DNA of 64,000 nt from Hyperoodon ampullatus (taxonomy: Eukaryota > Chordata > Mammalia > Artiodactyla > Ziphiidae). Positions 33,850 to 45,756 of the stretch are shown piece by piece. Within the stretch, counting starts at the first letter, position 1. Every line of letters begins with the position of its first letter. The stretch covers positions 1,798,001 through 1,862,000 of the forward strand of contig OX457065.1 of NCBI GenBank assembly GCA_949752795.1, given 5' to 3'. Below the pieces are notes generated by a model that saw only the letters and a program-made list of their open reading frames with translations, did no database searches and was not told the origin of the DNA. Made by a program: the position numbers and the translations under genes.

Positions 33850-35750
33850 TCTTAAAAGGATACAATTTCTTTTTCCATTCTTTTAACCACCCTACATTTG
33901 TATTTATATTTGTGTTTATATTTAACAAGTGTTTTGTAAACATAGAATTGAGTCTTCTTTTTTTTTCTATCAAATTTAACAATCTCTGACTTTTCAGTGG
34001 TGGGTTTAGTCCATTTACTTTTAAGTTACTCATATGCTTGAGTTTAAGTCTACCATCTTGCTATTTATTTTCCATTTGCCCTTTCTGATCCTTTATTCCT
34101 CTTTTCCAGGCTTCAAGCTTTTTTTAAGTATTCCTTTTTAGCTCCTCTATTGGAGTTGAGTTTTAACTCTTCAGATTATAATAAGCCTCCTTAATTAATC
34201 ATACTCTACCTCAGATTGATATCATATATTTTACTTCTACATATAATATATATCCCTCCACATACTTACTATTTTGCTTTAAATGGTCAGTAATTTTCAA
34301 ATGTGTTTTCTAAACTAGTCTTTTATATTTACCTACCCATTTACATTTCTAGTGGTCCTCATTCCTTCTTGAATATATGGACTTCTAACTGGGACCTTTT
34401 CTCTTCATCCTGAAGAACTTCCTTTAGTAGTTCTTAGAGTGCAGCCCTTCTAACAAGTATTTTAGCTTTTATTTTTTGAAAATGTCTTTATTTCACATTC
34501 ATTTTTGAAAGACATTTTACTGGGTTTAGAATTCTACACTGACACTTTTTTTTTTTTTTTTAACACTTTTCAGAAGTCATTCCTTTGTCATGTGTCCTCC
34601 ATTATTTCTGGTGGTCAGCCATCATTCTTTTTATTGTTCCCCTATGTTAATGTCTTTTTATGGTTCTTCTCAATGTAATTTCTTAATTTTTCTGCCTGCT
34701 TTTAAGATTTCTCTCTCCATTTTTGGTTTTCACTACTTTGGCTATGATGTGCTTAGATGTGCCTTGGTCTTTGTGATTTTTCTCAGAGTGCACTGGGCTC
34801 TCTGGATCTGTGGGCTGATGTCCTTCATCAATTTTAGGAAATATTTGGCCATTATTTCTTCATATGTTTCTCTGCTCTACTGTTTCTCTTTTCTCCTTCT
34901 AGAACTTCAAATGTACATATATTAATCTGATATTGCCCTACAGATCTTCAGTCCTCTGTTCTTTTTTAAAAAATTATTATTCTTTTTCCTTTCTGTACTT
35001 CACGCGGTTAATTTCTATAATCTGTTTTTGTGTTTACTTACCCTTTCATCTGTTGTGTCTAGTCTGCTCTTAAACACTTCTAATGAGTTCTTCATTTCAG
35101 ATATTTTTCAGTTCTAGAATTTGGTTCTTTTTTAGAGTTTCCATTTCTCTGCTAAAACTTTTCATCTGTTCATCCATTTTGTCAACTTTTTCCAATAAAT
35201 TCTTTCACATATAACAGTATTGTAAAGCTCTTGTCTGCTACTTCCAACATTTGGCTTATTAGTAGGTCTGCTTCTTTTGACTACTTTTTTTTTTCTCCTT
35301 CTTGATTATGAATCCATTTTCACCCTTTTTCACATATAAAAGTGATTTTTTTTTAAACTGAATGCTGGGCATTCTGTGAATCCTACTAGACACTCTGGAT
35401 TTTGTCATCTTCCTCTACAGGGTGCTGAGTTGTGTTCAGGGACACTGCTGGATCACCTCAATTTTGTTGAGGCTCGATTTCCAGTCAGTTTTCTCTTAGT
35501 CACAGGGCACAGCCCTTATTCCTATGGCATGACTCCTACTTGTAATGAGCATATTCAGGATATGTGAGTAGGCCTTTCTGGGTTTTAACTGAAGGCCCAG
35601 AAGGGAGGTTCACCAAGGTCTCTGGCTTGGTTGGCTGGACTTCTTCAGTGCTGAGTGACCTCTGAAATCCCCGTTCAACTCTCTGTTCCCTGGGTGCCGT
35701 TCCCTACTAAGCCCCATGGCATCTTGACCTAGATTTTGCTCAGCTGAGGA
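33850..35750 (-). mobile_element. L1M-type LINE 5' portion, antisense
   Basis: Parallels the antisense L1M at 16-17.6 kb: 'tttgaaaatgtctttatttcacattc' near 34,478, 'ttactgggtttagaattctacactgac' near 34,518, 'ggctatgatgtgcttagatgtgcc' near 34,740, 'tttcagttctagaatttggttctttt' near 35,110. Strongly decayed, with no functional frame. Confidence 0.75.
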
Positions 35751-35784
35751 TTTAGCCAAGCACCTGAAGGGGAACCTTCCACAG

Positions 35785-35990
35785 CAGGGGTCCCCAACCC
35801 CCAGGTCTCGGACTGGTTAGGAAGCCAGCGCACAGCAGGAGGTGAGTGGCAGGCCAGCGAGTGAAGCTTCATCTGCTGCTCACCACTGCTCGCATTACCA
35901 CCCGAACTGTCCCCCCACCCGTCCCCAGTCCGCAGAAAACTTGTCTTCCACAAAACCGGTCCCTGGTGCCAAAAATGTTGGGGACCACTG
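35785..35990. mobile_element. hAT-type MITE, 206 bp
   Basis: Terminal inverted repeats CAGGGGTCCCCAAC at the left and, reversed, CAGTGGTCCCCAAC at the right. Flanks TTCCACAG (35777-35784) and TTCTACAA (35991-35998) match at six of eight positions, as expected for an old 8-bp hAT target duplication. The inner text ('gcacagcaggaggtgagtggcaggccagcgagtgaagc') is a known abundant mammalian non-autonomous hAT consensus. No transposase. Confidence 0.85.
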
Positions 35991-35998
35991 TTCTACAA

Positions 35999-36585
35999 CA
36001 TTAAGGGATTCCTTCTCAGCTGCTCTCTCCCATCTGGTACCAACACACGAATTGCAGCCGTCTTAGCAGCTCCAATATCTGCTATTTCCTCTGCCCAGGA
36101 AACTGATGCTCTTCAGTGGACTAAATTTTCCTGCACTGTGGTTTGCACATCACCCCCCAGCAAGAAGCCAGGTTAAATATGGAGGTCATCCTGAGTGCTT
36201 CCCTTGGCTCAAGGATCATGGCTAAAAACTACATTGCCGCCCACTTCCCTCTGGACCTACCCTACAGCTGAGTTGGTGCCCTCAGCACAGGTCCCAGCCC
36301 CCGCCTCTTTCACATCAGGCAGTTACAGTCAGTCCCATTCAGGGTGACACCCTATCCAATGCCCCTACTCCTTTCATTCTGAGCCCTTCCTAAGACACAG
36401 GAATTACAACATGGCCATTATTTGGAGGAAGGTGACATTCAACAAAAAGCCTCCAAAATGTCTCAAAATACAAAGATTATATAACAACAACAACAACAGG
36501 ACAATGGCTTCTAAACATAGGAATGTATTCTATTGAAGGCCTAATTCAACATGAGAAATTAGAAACCCTGGAATAGCTGCTGGCT
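35999..36585. other. Unassigned DNA
   Basis: May continue the old antisense L1 beyond the MITE, but I cannot align it with confidence. A short (CAA)n run is at about 36,484-36,499. No gene seen. Confidence 0.35.
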
Positions 36586-36592
36586 TGCATTG

Positions 36593-36598
<6 letters not shown>

Positions 36599-36630
<32 letters not shown>

Positions 36631-36820
36631 GGTATGTGGGCCTCTCACTGTTGTGGCCTCTCCCGTTGCGGAGCACAGGCTCCGGACACGCAGGCTCAAT
36701 GGCCATGGCTCATGGGCCAAGCCGCTCCGCGGCATGTGGGATCCTCCCAGACCGGGGCACGAACCCGTGTCCCCTGCATCGGCAGGCGGACTCTCAACCA
36801 CTGCGCCACCAGGGAAGCCC
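36599..36820 (-). mobile_element. CHR SINE, short type, antisense, 13-bp TSD
   Basis: Begins with about 30 T on the + strand (its poly(A) tail), then the reverse complement of the short CHR body and head ending 'gccaccagggaagccc'. The target duplication TGCATTGCATTTT is at 36586-36598 and 36821-36833. Confidence 0.95.
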
Positions 36821-36981
36821 TGCATTGCATTTTAACAAGGCAGAAAATCCTCTGGACAATATGCCCTAATGGAGGAATGTCAATGACAATTCAAAATTCA
36901 AAGCAACTATGCAATTCATAACAAACAAACAAAACAAACAAAAAACAGAAAAAATACATATATTTCAGCCTGAGATTGAGA

Positions 36982-37030
36982 ATGTGTGTGTGTGTGTATG
37001 TGTATGTATGTATGTATGTATGTGTGTGTA
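36982..37030. repeat. (TG)n/(TATG)n microsatellite
   Basis: Alternating TG followed by ATGT tetramers and TG again, about 49 bases. Confidence 0.9.
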
Positions 37031-37190
37031 CAATGTATTCCCAATCTCCAGCTGAAGGTAAAAACACAAGTAAAAAGTTCTGCTCCAGGAAGGCATCAAA
37101 AAGTTTCCAGGAATATTCTGGGCGCCTGCTATAGCTGGCAGCAGATTGGGATTGAAGGTTTATCACAGAGAATCTATAAAATGGAAAGCA

Positions 37191-37506
37191 GAGACTTCCC
37201 TGGTGGCGCAGTGGTTAAGAATCCGCCTGCCAATGCAGGGGACACGGGTTTGAGCTCTGGTCTGGGAAGATTCCACAAGCCGCGGAGCAACTAAGCCCGT
37301 GCACCACAACTACTGAGCCCACGTGCCACAACTACTGAAGCCCACACGCCTAGAGCCTGTGCTCCTCAACAAGACAAGCCACCACAATGAGGAGCCCGCG
37401 CACCGCAACGAAGAGTAGCCCCCGTTCTCCGCAACTAGAGAAAAGCCCGCATGCAGCAACTAAGACCCAATGCAGCCAAAAATAAATAAATTTATTTTTA
37501 AAAAAA
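37191..37506 (+). mobile_element. CHR SINE, long type
   Basis: Long-type CHR SINE with A-box TGGCGCAGTGG and B-box variant GGTTTGAGCTC. The short flank repeat GAAAGCA is at 37184-37190 and 37507-37513, the visible part of its target duplication. Confidence 0.93.
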
Positions 37507-37513
37507 GAAAGCA

Positions 37514-38325
37514 ACGAACAGACAATTAACATTAACAATTCATTATATGCAATACTAGGCCCACTACAGGTGCTTTCAAATATTTTCGAATAAATGTATA
37601 TAACCCAAAACTTTAAGCATTCATCACAGTAGGCTTCCCTTCAAGCAACACACTTAGATTCTTCCCCGGTTCCCTTTGTTGACCTGAGCTCTTATTCAGC
37701 CACCGTGTTTACTGTTTTTGCAAATTTGTTTAACTTGGAAAACGCTGCCACGTCTCTGAGAAGCATTTTATCTTCACATCTGGCTTTGGGGACCATCAGC
37801 TTACCAAGTCCACTCACGCCTGCCAATGTTTACACAAGCTTTATTTTAGAAATCTGGTAAACTCTGGCTTTGAAACACGTGTATAGAAGATTTTTAACAT
37901 AAGAAGCCCTGCATGCATTGTTATTTTAAAATAAATGTATGCAACTGTTACATTTTGTGCTTCTGGGGTTTTGTTTTCCACAGCTGACTGGGCACACTCC
38001 CAGTCAGGAAATAAGGTCAGTAAACAGCTGCAATCATGAAAAAGCGACCAACAGCTGAGAGAACCAAGGGAAAGGACTGCTGCTGTATTCATGTGATGCT
38101 GTGGAAGAAGCACCCCACTTAAAGATATAAAACGCTAAGGTGTGAGATTTCCACACAGTGTTTCTTAAAGGCTCAGAAAATTGTAAATATGTTGGCAACC
38201 CTTCATGGATATATTTACACATATAAAATATATCACGTGAAATGTAACATTTATCCTAAAGGATGCTTAGTTCTGAGGCTAATGAACACTCAGGTAGTGG
38301 AGTGGAAGAAATTTAACATTTTTCT
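37514..38325. other. Unassigned DNA
   Basis: No repeat or gene recognised. Unique-looking sequence. Confidence 0.4.
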
Positions 38326-38329
38326 TCCT

Positions 38330-38435
38330 GGAAACCAGTAACTTTGTTCTCATCTCAACCCTGCTTCTATCTAGTTGTGTGACCCTAAGTAAATTGTTGA
38401 AATAAACTGAGTTGTCTTAGTTTCCTTGTTTGAAA
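38330..38435 (+). mobile_element. MIR SINE fragment, sense (probable)
   Basis: 'Ctatctagttgtgtgaccctaagtaaattgttgaaataaactgagttgtcttagtttcc' follows the MIR core order but is diverged. Confidence 0.5.
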
Positions 38436-39165
38436 CCAAACGATTCCTCAGAATTCCGTTATTTTATCCACCCCACTGTCAGAGGTCTGTAATTCTCTGG
38501 GAACTTGATGTATTTGTTTCAGATAATTACTGAATACATTCTTTTAGCTGAGTGCTATGGATTGCAATGAAAGAATGGTTGGTACGAAATATTTATGCCG
38601 TGTCAAAGCTAATGTTTAGAGCACAGAAAACAGGCAGCAAATGTCTGACTCAGGATCCTGGTATACACTCTTATTGTCAAACCTAACCTTTTAAATTTTA
38701 AGTCGGATGCTCTGAGGTTACTCATATGATGAATTAATTCATAAGTGACTTTCATGCTTATATGTCCCTACATGGACCCTCACATGGGCAAGTACTGCCG
38801 TAGCTGTTCTCTATAATGAACATACAGATAAAGAATTAATTAGCATTTTCTTTAAAATGCTTAAATCATCAAAACAATGTGCTAGCATCTACAGATTCAC
38901 ACTTCTTTTCACTTAACTAATTATACTTCCCTATGGCTCTTCAGATCTTTATGTCCCTCTAAACACCAATTTGCAAGTTATAAGATAGAATCACACAAGT
39001 ATATGGTCCGTCTTCTCTCATATATTGTACACTTTTCCTTTAGAACTAGGTAATCTTCATTTATAATGGCTGAAAATATTTAATGGAGTTGTTACAACAA
39101 TTTTTTTTCAACTTTATCTCTCTTAAACTAAAATAAGTGAATTAGGGTCTACTATTAGCATGTTT
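38436..39165. other. Unassigned AT-rich DNA
   Basis: No gene or nameable repeat is seen. Confidence 0.4.
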
Positions 39166-39560
39166 TTGTCTGTTTCTTCTTGTATCTCAATTCATGCCTA
39201 ATGAAAGATGATATGCGATACACAGATATTTATCACCACTATATTTTCATGGTGGTTTGTATTCACTAGCATTATAAGGTGCCTTTGTCTTGTTTAGTAC
39301 TTTTTGGCCTGGATTTTAACTTCTTTAATATTAGGGACATGACCCCTTTACACACACACTTTGGGTTTTTGCTGTGGTATCTTTGCCCATGTTTTTATTT
39401 TGCTTTCCTCTTTTGCTTTGTGACTCAATCTGAAAATCTTTTTCTTCTAATGGGAAAATTATATTTACATTTATTAGTATGACTTGTTTGATTTTAGTTC
39501 TATCATAATTCATATGATGTTTTCTGATTTTAGATACTGCATTATGACAATTCCTGAAGC
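39166..39560 (-). mobile_element. Old L1 fragment, antisense (probable)
   Basis: T-rich text such as 'gtttagtactttttggcctggattttaacttctttaatattagg' resembles the antisense L1M 5' region. Family placement is weak. Confidence 0.4.
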
Positions 39561-40089
39561 ACTTTTTAAGAGTGTTAACATCTTTGGAATTGGGATGTCT
39601 TAAAATTGATGGTATGTCATGACCTAATTGGCAACACTGTTTCCTTATATAGTGATGATTAAAATAATGGTGATTTTATAACCAATACAATCTTAAGAGT
39701 CAATAAAGTTTGGTATATATTTTAAAATATATTTGATGTATTTTGTTTACTTTTTATTGTTGTTCTATATCTATTAAGGAAGATTTGCATTCTGTTCTAG
39801 TGGTTACTTTTATATGTTTATATAAAACCTGTAATCTCTTTCTTTTGCTAGTATCCACTGGTTCCTGGAAAAGTGAACAATAGAATTAGGTTTTGTCTCT
39901 TCCTCCCTAACCCCTTCCCATCTTCCACAACCCAAACTAGTCAATAACACTGTTTCTATTAACGTTTATCTTTTCATTCTTAAATATTCTTAAATGTGGA
40001 CAACACAACTTGTCAGCGTTAAAGGCAATCCACAAGCTTGTTCTATCTTATTTATACACTGCCAGGGCACATGACATTTATACTACGCA
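39561..40089. other. Unassigned AT-rich DNA
   Basis: Probably also old L1-derived. No gene seen. Confidence 0.35.
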
Positions 40090-40490
40090 TCAGTTTTCTC
40101 TGTTTAACAAATCACCTCAAAATGTGGTAGTTTAAAACAATGAACATTCATTATTCGTCACAGCTGAGCAGCTCCTGGGGGCCAGCTTGGCTACATCATC
40201 CAGGTGGTACGAGGCTGGCAATGGGGTTGGTCCTGAGAGGCCTCATTCGCAGGTCTGGCAGTTAGTTGACTTGATGTCAGCTGAGGCAACAGCCAGAAGC
40301 CCCTAATCATCCAGCAGGCTAGCCTGGGCTTGTTCAGATGAAGGCAGAGGGGCTTTCAGCAGCAAGAGAGGGCAAGCCCCAACACACAAGCACATGTCAA
40401 GTCTCTGCTTGTGTTACATCATTCTTGTTCCGCTAACCAAACAAGTCACATGGCCAAGGCCAGAGTCAGTGCCGGAGAAGGGCCATTTTG
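40090..40490 (-). mobile_element. Ancient interspersed repeat, family uncertain
   Basis: The pattern 'aacaaatcacctcaaaatgtggtagtttaaaacaatgaacattcattattcgtcacagct' is the opening of a very common ancient mammalian repeat that reads in reverse here. It continues to the 'caagtcacatggccaaggccagagtcag' closing block. I cannot name the family without a search. Confidence 0.5.
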
Positions 40491-42813
40491 CAGTCTACCC
40501 CGTGCCCTATCCCATTAATCTGGTTCCTTTGTTATTTTTGCCTAATGTCTCTTGCCAAATGTATTCGACATTCAATCCTTTTCTGAAGTTCCCTCTGGAG
40601 TTCATCCTCCAATGGTCCCCTGCAGAGGGATTCAAGAAGGCGGCTGTAGGGTGGGGGAGGAGCCTTCTTCTAACCTGCACAAAGGCACGGTGTATGCCGG
40701 CTGCGGCGGTGCTGACTTTCAGCTGAATCTGAGGAGGAGGAGGGTGTGGCTACAATACACGGGCTGGGTGGGGATGGCCAAATTTCCATCCCTGCACTGC
40801 TGTGTTTCATTCAAAGTCAGCTGCCAGGCCCCAGGTCTCACTGGATTGGGACAGAACTTCTTCGCACCCAGGAGCCAGCACTGAGGTCTCTGGGGCAGGG
40901 GCTGGAATTTACGTTCCTGAGGCGGAGCCAGCATCACCGACCCACGGTTCCCGGATTCACCTGCTCCCCAGTTAGAGCAGGACACATCCATGCCCTTTTC
41001 TAAGTAACTTCCACCCACAACGGCAAGGTATTTCCTATCCTTCCACATGCTTGGGCCAATGAGATTTTAGCAGAGCCTTGAAAGTGCCTGCGTGCTCGGA
41101 CTGCCATCTGTGCCTCTTCCGTTTCCGTGAGGAGAGCATTCCTGGCCAGCCCATTGGTCCAAGGAAGCCGAGAGGTCTGTGAGCAGAGCAGGGCCCCCAG
41201 CCGAGCCAGCCAGGCCAGCCCAAGCCGCCCTGTGGTCCTGAGTATCGTCCTAAGCAACTGAGTTGTGAGGTGGTTTGTTATACTGCAGTGTTGTCATCAC
41301 TGAGAATGTAGTCTGTGAGTGTCGGTGACCCTGGCAAAACTCTCAAGGGCCCCAGTGAAAAGGCGACCTACATTCTGGCTTGGACCACGGCCCTCTCAGA
41401 CCCCCGCTGGAGCCTCTCCTCTCCCAGCTGACGGCAGGGCTCTGCCCCTGGAGTAGCCAGAGCCCCATAAGGCTCCGGGCTTCCTTTATTCCCCCCGCTC
41501 TCTCAGTCCTCACCACTCCCAGACTCTAAAACATCCCAGCTCTTTCCCACTTGGCACAGTGCTGAAGAGGCAGGAGTCCCTTAAGACCTATTCTTTGAAT
41601 AAATTAATCAGTGAATGCATTGCAAGGTCATTTTCTGAAAGTGTCATGTGAGTTAAAAGGTCCATATCGCATCTAATGCACTTCAATACATCACTGATAT
41701 TATGAACAAATAAGCAAAATTATATTTTCAGTGGATTTTGATTGCATTTCATTTAAAATCTGGCTTCAGGATTCGAACAGTGACACACGTTGTGATGGCT
41801 GGTAGGACGCTGTGACAAAAGAGAAGGTAAAATTCCCCTAAATGTCCTCTAGCTTCTGAAGTTAGTATCAAGAGAAACCCATTTGGCCTAAAAGAAAGCT
41901 GTCCCTGCACCAGTACACTTCCTTAATCACTCAGCAGAACTAAAGCTGGATTCTTTACTGCCTACTTCTCAGAACTTTTAATATGCTAATGCACATTGTA
42001 AAGCTCTGAGAGGGGGAATCAGTACACCGCATTTCCTAAGCCAACTTGGCCCTGGAACGCTGAGAACTTCTTGTGCTTAGGGCATTGGTATGATTGATAC
42101 CAGCCCATGGAACAGTTAGAAAATTTCTGCTCTTTTCCAATGGCCTACAAAGTAATGAATCATTTTGTCAGTTACACAGTTACATTTAAATTCCACCTTC
42201 CTGGCCCTAAATTGACCGCCCCGGTGGTTGGTACCCTTTTTATGGCTGCAGCACACTTGAAGGAAATAAAAGGATCAAGGTGGGGGGCGGGGGGGTAGCT
42301 GGGTAGGAAGCCACTAAACAGGTCCGCAATGACTGCAGTGAAAACCCTTCTTCAGCTGCACAAAGTCTCACAGGTCTGTAAACAGTCCATGGTTACCTCG
42401 CTATTCACCCTGTGACACTGGGTCTTGGACTAGACTTGTGGCTGGAGCTGCACTAATGAGGAAAGCTTTGAAGCACTCAGGGAACCCTGGGCGTTGGCAC
42501 CAGCACAGGTTACAAGACACCCTTTCATTCCTGTTGTGAACAAGCACCATCCTGCATCTCACAACCTGACCGTTGCTGTGGCTGCACACAGACGAACTTG
42601 GAGCAAAACAAATTCACACAGGCTCAAGATTTAACAGCACACCTGTCCTCAGAAGTCACAGCATTGCTGCAAGCTCTCCGAAAACCAGAGGGAAACCAAA
42701 GAGCCAATCGTGGCAAATTACACAGCCCCCAAACTACATAAACATGGCCGATTAAACGATATCCAAATAGGTCACCGATTTTTTTCAACTGTACTCTGCT
42801 TCATTTAGTTATT
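40491..42813. other. Unassigned, mostly unique DNA
   Basis: Over 2 kb without a nameable repeat. Overlapping open frames of 60-110 codons at 40,394-41,260 occur on both strands of a GC-moderate stretch and have no domain or splice support. A G-run cluster near 42,282 is noted separately. Confidence 0.45.
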
Positions 42814-43130
42814 GGGACTTCCCTGGTGGCGCAGTGGTTAAGAATCCGCCTGCCAATGCAGGGGACATGGGTTCGAGCCCTGGGCCGGGAAGATCCCACA
42901 TGCCACGGAGCAACTAAGCCCGTGCGCCACTACTACCGAGCCTACACTCTAGAGCCCTCAAGCCACAACTACTAAGCCCACATACCTCAACTACTGAAGC
43001 CTGCACACCTAGAGCCCATACTCCAAAATGAAGAGTAGCCCCCGCTCACCACAACTAGAGAGAAAGCCCATGCACACAGCAACGAAGACCCAAAGCAGCC
43101 AAAAAATAAATCAATTAATTTAAAAAATTT
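42814..43130 (+). mobile_element. CHR SINE, long type
   Basis: Long-type CHR SINE with intact A-box TGGCGCAGTGG and B-box GGTTCGAGCCC. It lacks part of the repeated middle ('caagagaagccacc' block), a roughly 25-base internal deletion near 43,025. The flank AGTTATT occurs at 42807-42813 and 43137-43143. Confidence 0.93.
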
Positions 43131-43729
43131 TATTAGAGTTATTTCAAAACAAACACAAATACAAAAGCAAAAATGAAAAAGGTCTCTAGCCCACTTGGTC
43201 CTCCAGAGGTCACGGGAATAGCATGCATGACCTTGGACCCACATGGATTGGGTTCAAAAGTCTGCATGTATGGAAAAATCAGTGACAGACCAAACTGCTC
43301 TTAAAAATCTCTCTTCTCCAAGGTGCATGACATGTGGTTTGTGCCTGCAGTACAGCTCCCTCAGTGAGAGCCACCGAGGCCGAGAGTTAGAGGCATTTTC
43401 CACGGAGAGAAAAGTAACGTTATCAGTGGACACAACAGGTAACTCTGACAAATGGAAAGGCCTGCCTGGGTCTTGGACAGAACACTCAACATTGTAAAAT
43501 TGCTTAGTTTCCCCAGACCAGCATACTGGGGTTTTTTTAGCAATCCTAAATAAAATTACAAAGTGATTTTTCTTGGAAAGGTGACAAATGACTCTAAGAT
43601 TGAAGTGGAAAAGTAAACATGTAACGGTAGTCAAGAAATATTGAAAAAGAAGAAAAACTTATCCTGAGTTTGAAGCCAAGCAGTCATCAACTAGATTCCT
43701 TCAACTGTAACTTGCTTAATAAACAATAT
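43131..43729. other. Unassigned DNA
   Basis: No nameable repeat. The 126-codon minus-strand frame (43,254-43,634) has no domain features and is not called a gene. Confidence 0.4.
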
Positions 43730-44303
43730 CCTGTAACCTGCCTTCACTAATTGTTCTTGCAAAGTGCATACCCTCCAAACTTCAGGAAGCTTAGACAAAG
43801 CATCACAAGACTCCCCATAGATAACGCCTCTAACACAGGGTCACTATAGTAACAGTTGCTTCCACTGTTTTTCAGGAACAGGAAGCTAGTCTTCCCCAGT
43901 TCAAACCGGTCAAGACCACAGACCATTCAGCTGGGCCTGTGCCAGCACCTGATGGATGACCTTTTGACATCAGAGGGCCAAAAACTCCACCCTCAGATCA
44001 TGCTAATGCTGCCATTTTCTGAACATGCTTCCCATGCAGAGGCATGTTACTCAAATACACATGCGTGGACCACTGATGACCTCACCTTCTTCCTTCCTCC
44101 AATCACGCCCCTCTGCACCTCCAACCACCCTATACTCTTCACTCATAAATACCCTGAACCCCTCGCCTTCAGGGAGAAGGATTTGAGACTGGTTCTCCTA
44201 TCTCCTCACTTGGTTGCCCTGCAAATAAACCCTTTCTCTGCTGCAAACCTCGGCATCTCAGCGTTTGGCTTGCTGCGTGTCGGGCAAACGAACCAGGTTC
44301 CAT
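43730..44303 (+). mobile_element. ERV-type solo LTR (probable)
   Basis: Promoter-like layout in one direction: a TATA-like CATAAATACC near 44,144, then about 75 bases on a polyadenylation signal AATAAA near 44,224, followed by 'ctgcaaacctcggcatctcagcgtttggcttgctgcgtgtcgggcaaacgaacc'. This end is typical of class I ERV LTRs. No internal genes adjoin, so it reads as solo. The 5' edge is uncertain. Confidence 0.6.
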
Positions 44304-44479
44304 AAAAAGTTAAAGGACATTATAAAGCTGTAAGAATTAAAGTAGAATATTACTGAGACAGGATAGACAGATCACCCAGTAGGAAAAGAGAGTGTAGAAA
44401 CGGACAGAAGTAAGTAAGAAAATTTAGTACAGGAGAAAGTTAGAATTTCAAACCAGACACTGCAGAGAGAGTGTTCAAT

Positions 44480-45270
44480 ATTGGATTGGGACAACCAGCT
44501 CAACACTCAGAAAAAACAAAATAAACCTGGATTCCCACATCACTCTTTACACGGAAACAAATCCCAAGAGGGTTAACATTTAAAGATTTTCAAACAGACA
44601 AAGCCATAAACACACTAGAAGAAAAACTGATGCATTTTTAAATAATCTTGGGTTGGAAAAACATTTCTAAACATGTTGCAAAACCAGAAAAGAACAAAAA
44701 ACCCTTGTAAAAATTCCATAAAGTTGAAACACAACAGGAGTAGGAAGGGGATATCTGTAATGCATTACAAGAAAAAAACGTAATATCATTTATATCTCAA
44801 ATCTCAAATAAACCAATAATAAAACAAACAGGGAAAGAAGCTGGAGGAGAAAACTACAAAGGGATACAAATGGACAATAGCCATATGAAAAGATGTTCAA
44901 CTCTGTTAACAATAAACAGTGAAAATAAAAACAGGATAATATTTCCAGCCTAACAGAATATCACAGGTGAAAAAGACTGCAAAGGCCAGTGCTGGCTAAG
45001 ACGTAGGTACTTACACGTTTGGTGGGTGCAGGCTGCTGGCAAAACCTCTGATGTGAAGTACGCACACCTTTCGCCCAAGAAATGCCATTTCTAAGAATCA
45101 AAGGAAGAAAATCGTTAGAAGTTCAATAAGCTTTATGTACAAGGATTTTCATCACAGTATTGACAATTGCTAAAAAAAAGTCAGAAAGGACTGAGAAGAC
45201 CATTGATTAAAAACAGTTAAGTAAATTCTGGTACAGTTTGTACCATAGCATGCGAACACCACAAGTTATG
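44480..45270 (+). mobile_element. Old L1 fragment, sense
   Basis: Sense L1 ORF2 text: 'ggattgggacaaccagctcaacac', 'catcactctttacacggaaacaaatcccaagagggttaac', 'cactagaagaaaaactgatgcatttttaaataatcttggg', and near 44,870 'ggacaatagccatatgaaaagatgttcaactctgttaac'. Strongly decayed. Confidence 0.7.
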
Positions 45271-45537
45271 ATCTGTGTTTACTGACATGAAAAGCTGCCT
45301 ATAAGTTGTCAAAGCATCAAACCAAGCCACAGAAGAAGTGTGGTTCCTTTTAGGAAACAGGGTGTGTGTTTGTCTCAAAGGGCACATGACATTATTTTCT
45401 AGAACAAGGCTTGTCAAAACGGTGCTGTGGTTGTTATCTTTTTGGTATACTTTGATTTAGTTTACTATGCTTACATAAAAATTTCCATAACCAATGTTTC
45501 CAAAAAAGAAAAAACAAGTTAAGAATAAACAGGTAAG

Positions 45538-45739
45538 GGGCTTCCCTGGTGGGGCAGTGGTTGAGAGTCCGCCTGCCGATGCAGGGGACACGGGTTCGTG
45601 CCCCGGTCCGGGAAGATCCCACATGCCACGGAGTAGCTGGGCCCGTGAGCCATGGCCGCTGGGCCTGCGCGTCCATAGCCTGTGCTCCGCAACGGGAGAG
45701 GCCACAACAGTGAGAGAGCCGTGTACCGCAAAAAAAAAA
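45538..45739 (+). mobile_element. CHR SINE, short type, 17-bp TSD with one change
   Basis: Short-type CHR SINE. The flanking duplication AAGAATAAACAGGTAAG at 45521-45537 recurs at 45740-45756 with a single A-to-C difference. The A-box reads TGGGGCAGTGG. Confidence 0.94.
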
Positions 45740-45756
45740 AAGAATAAACCGGTAAG

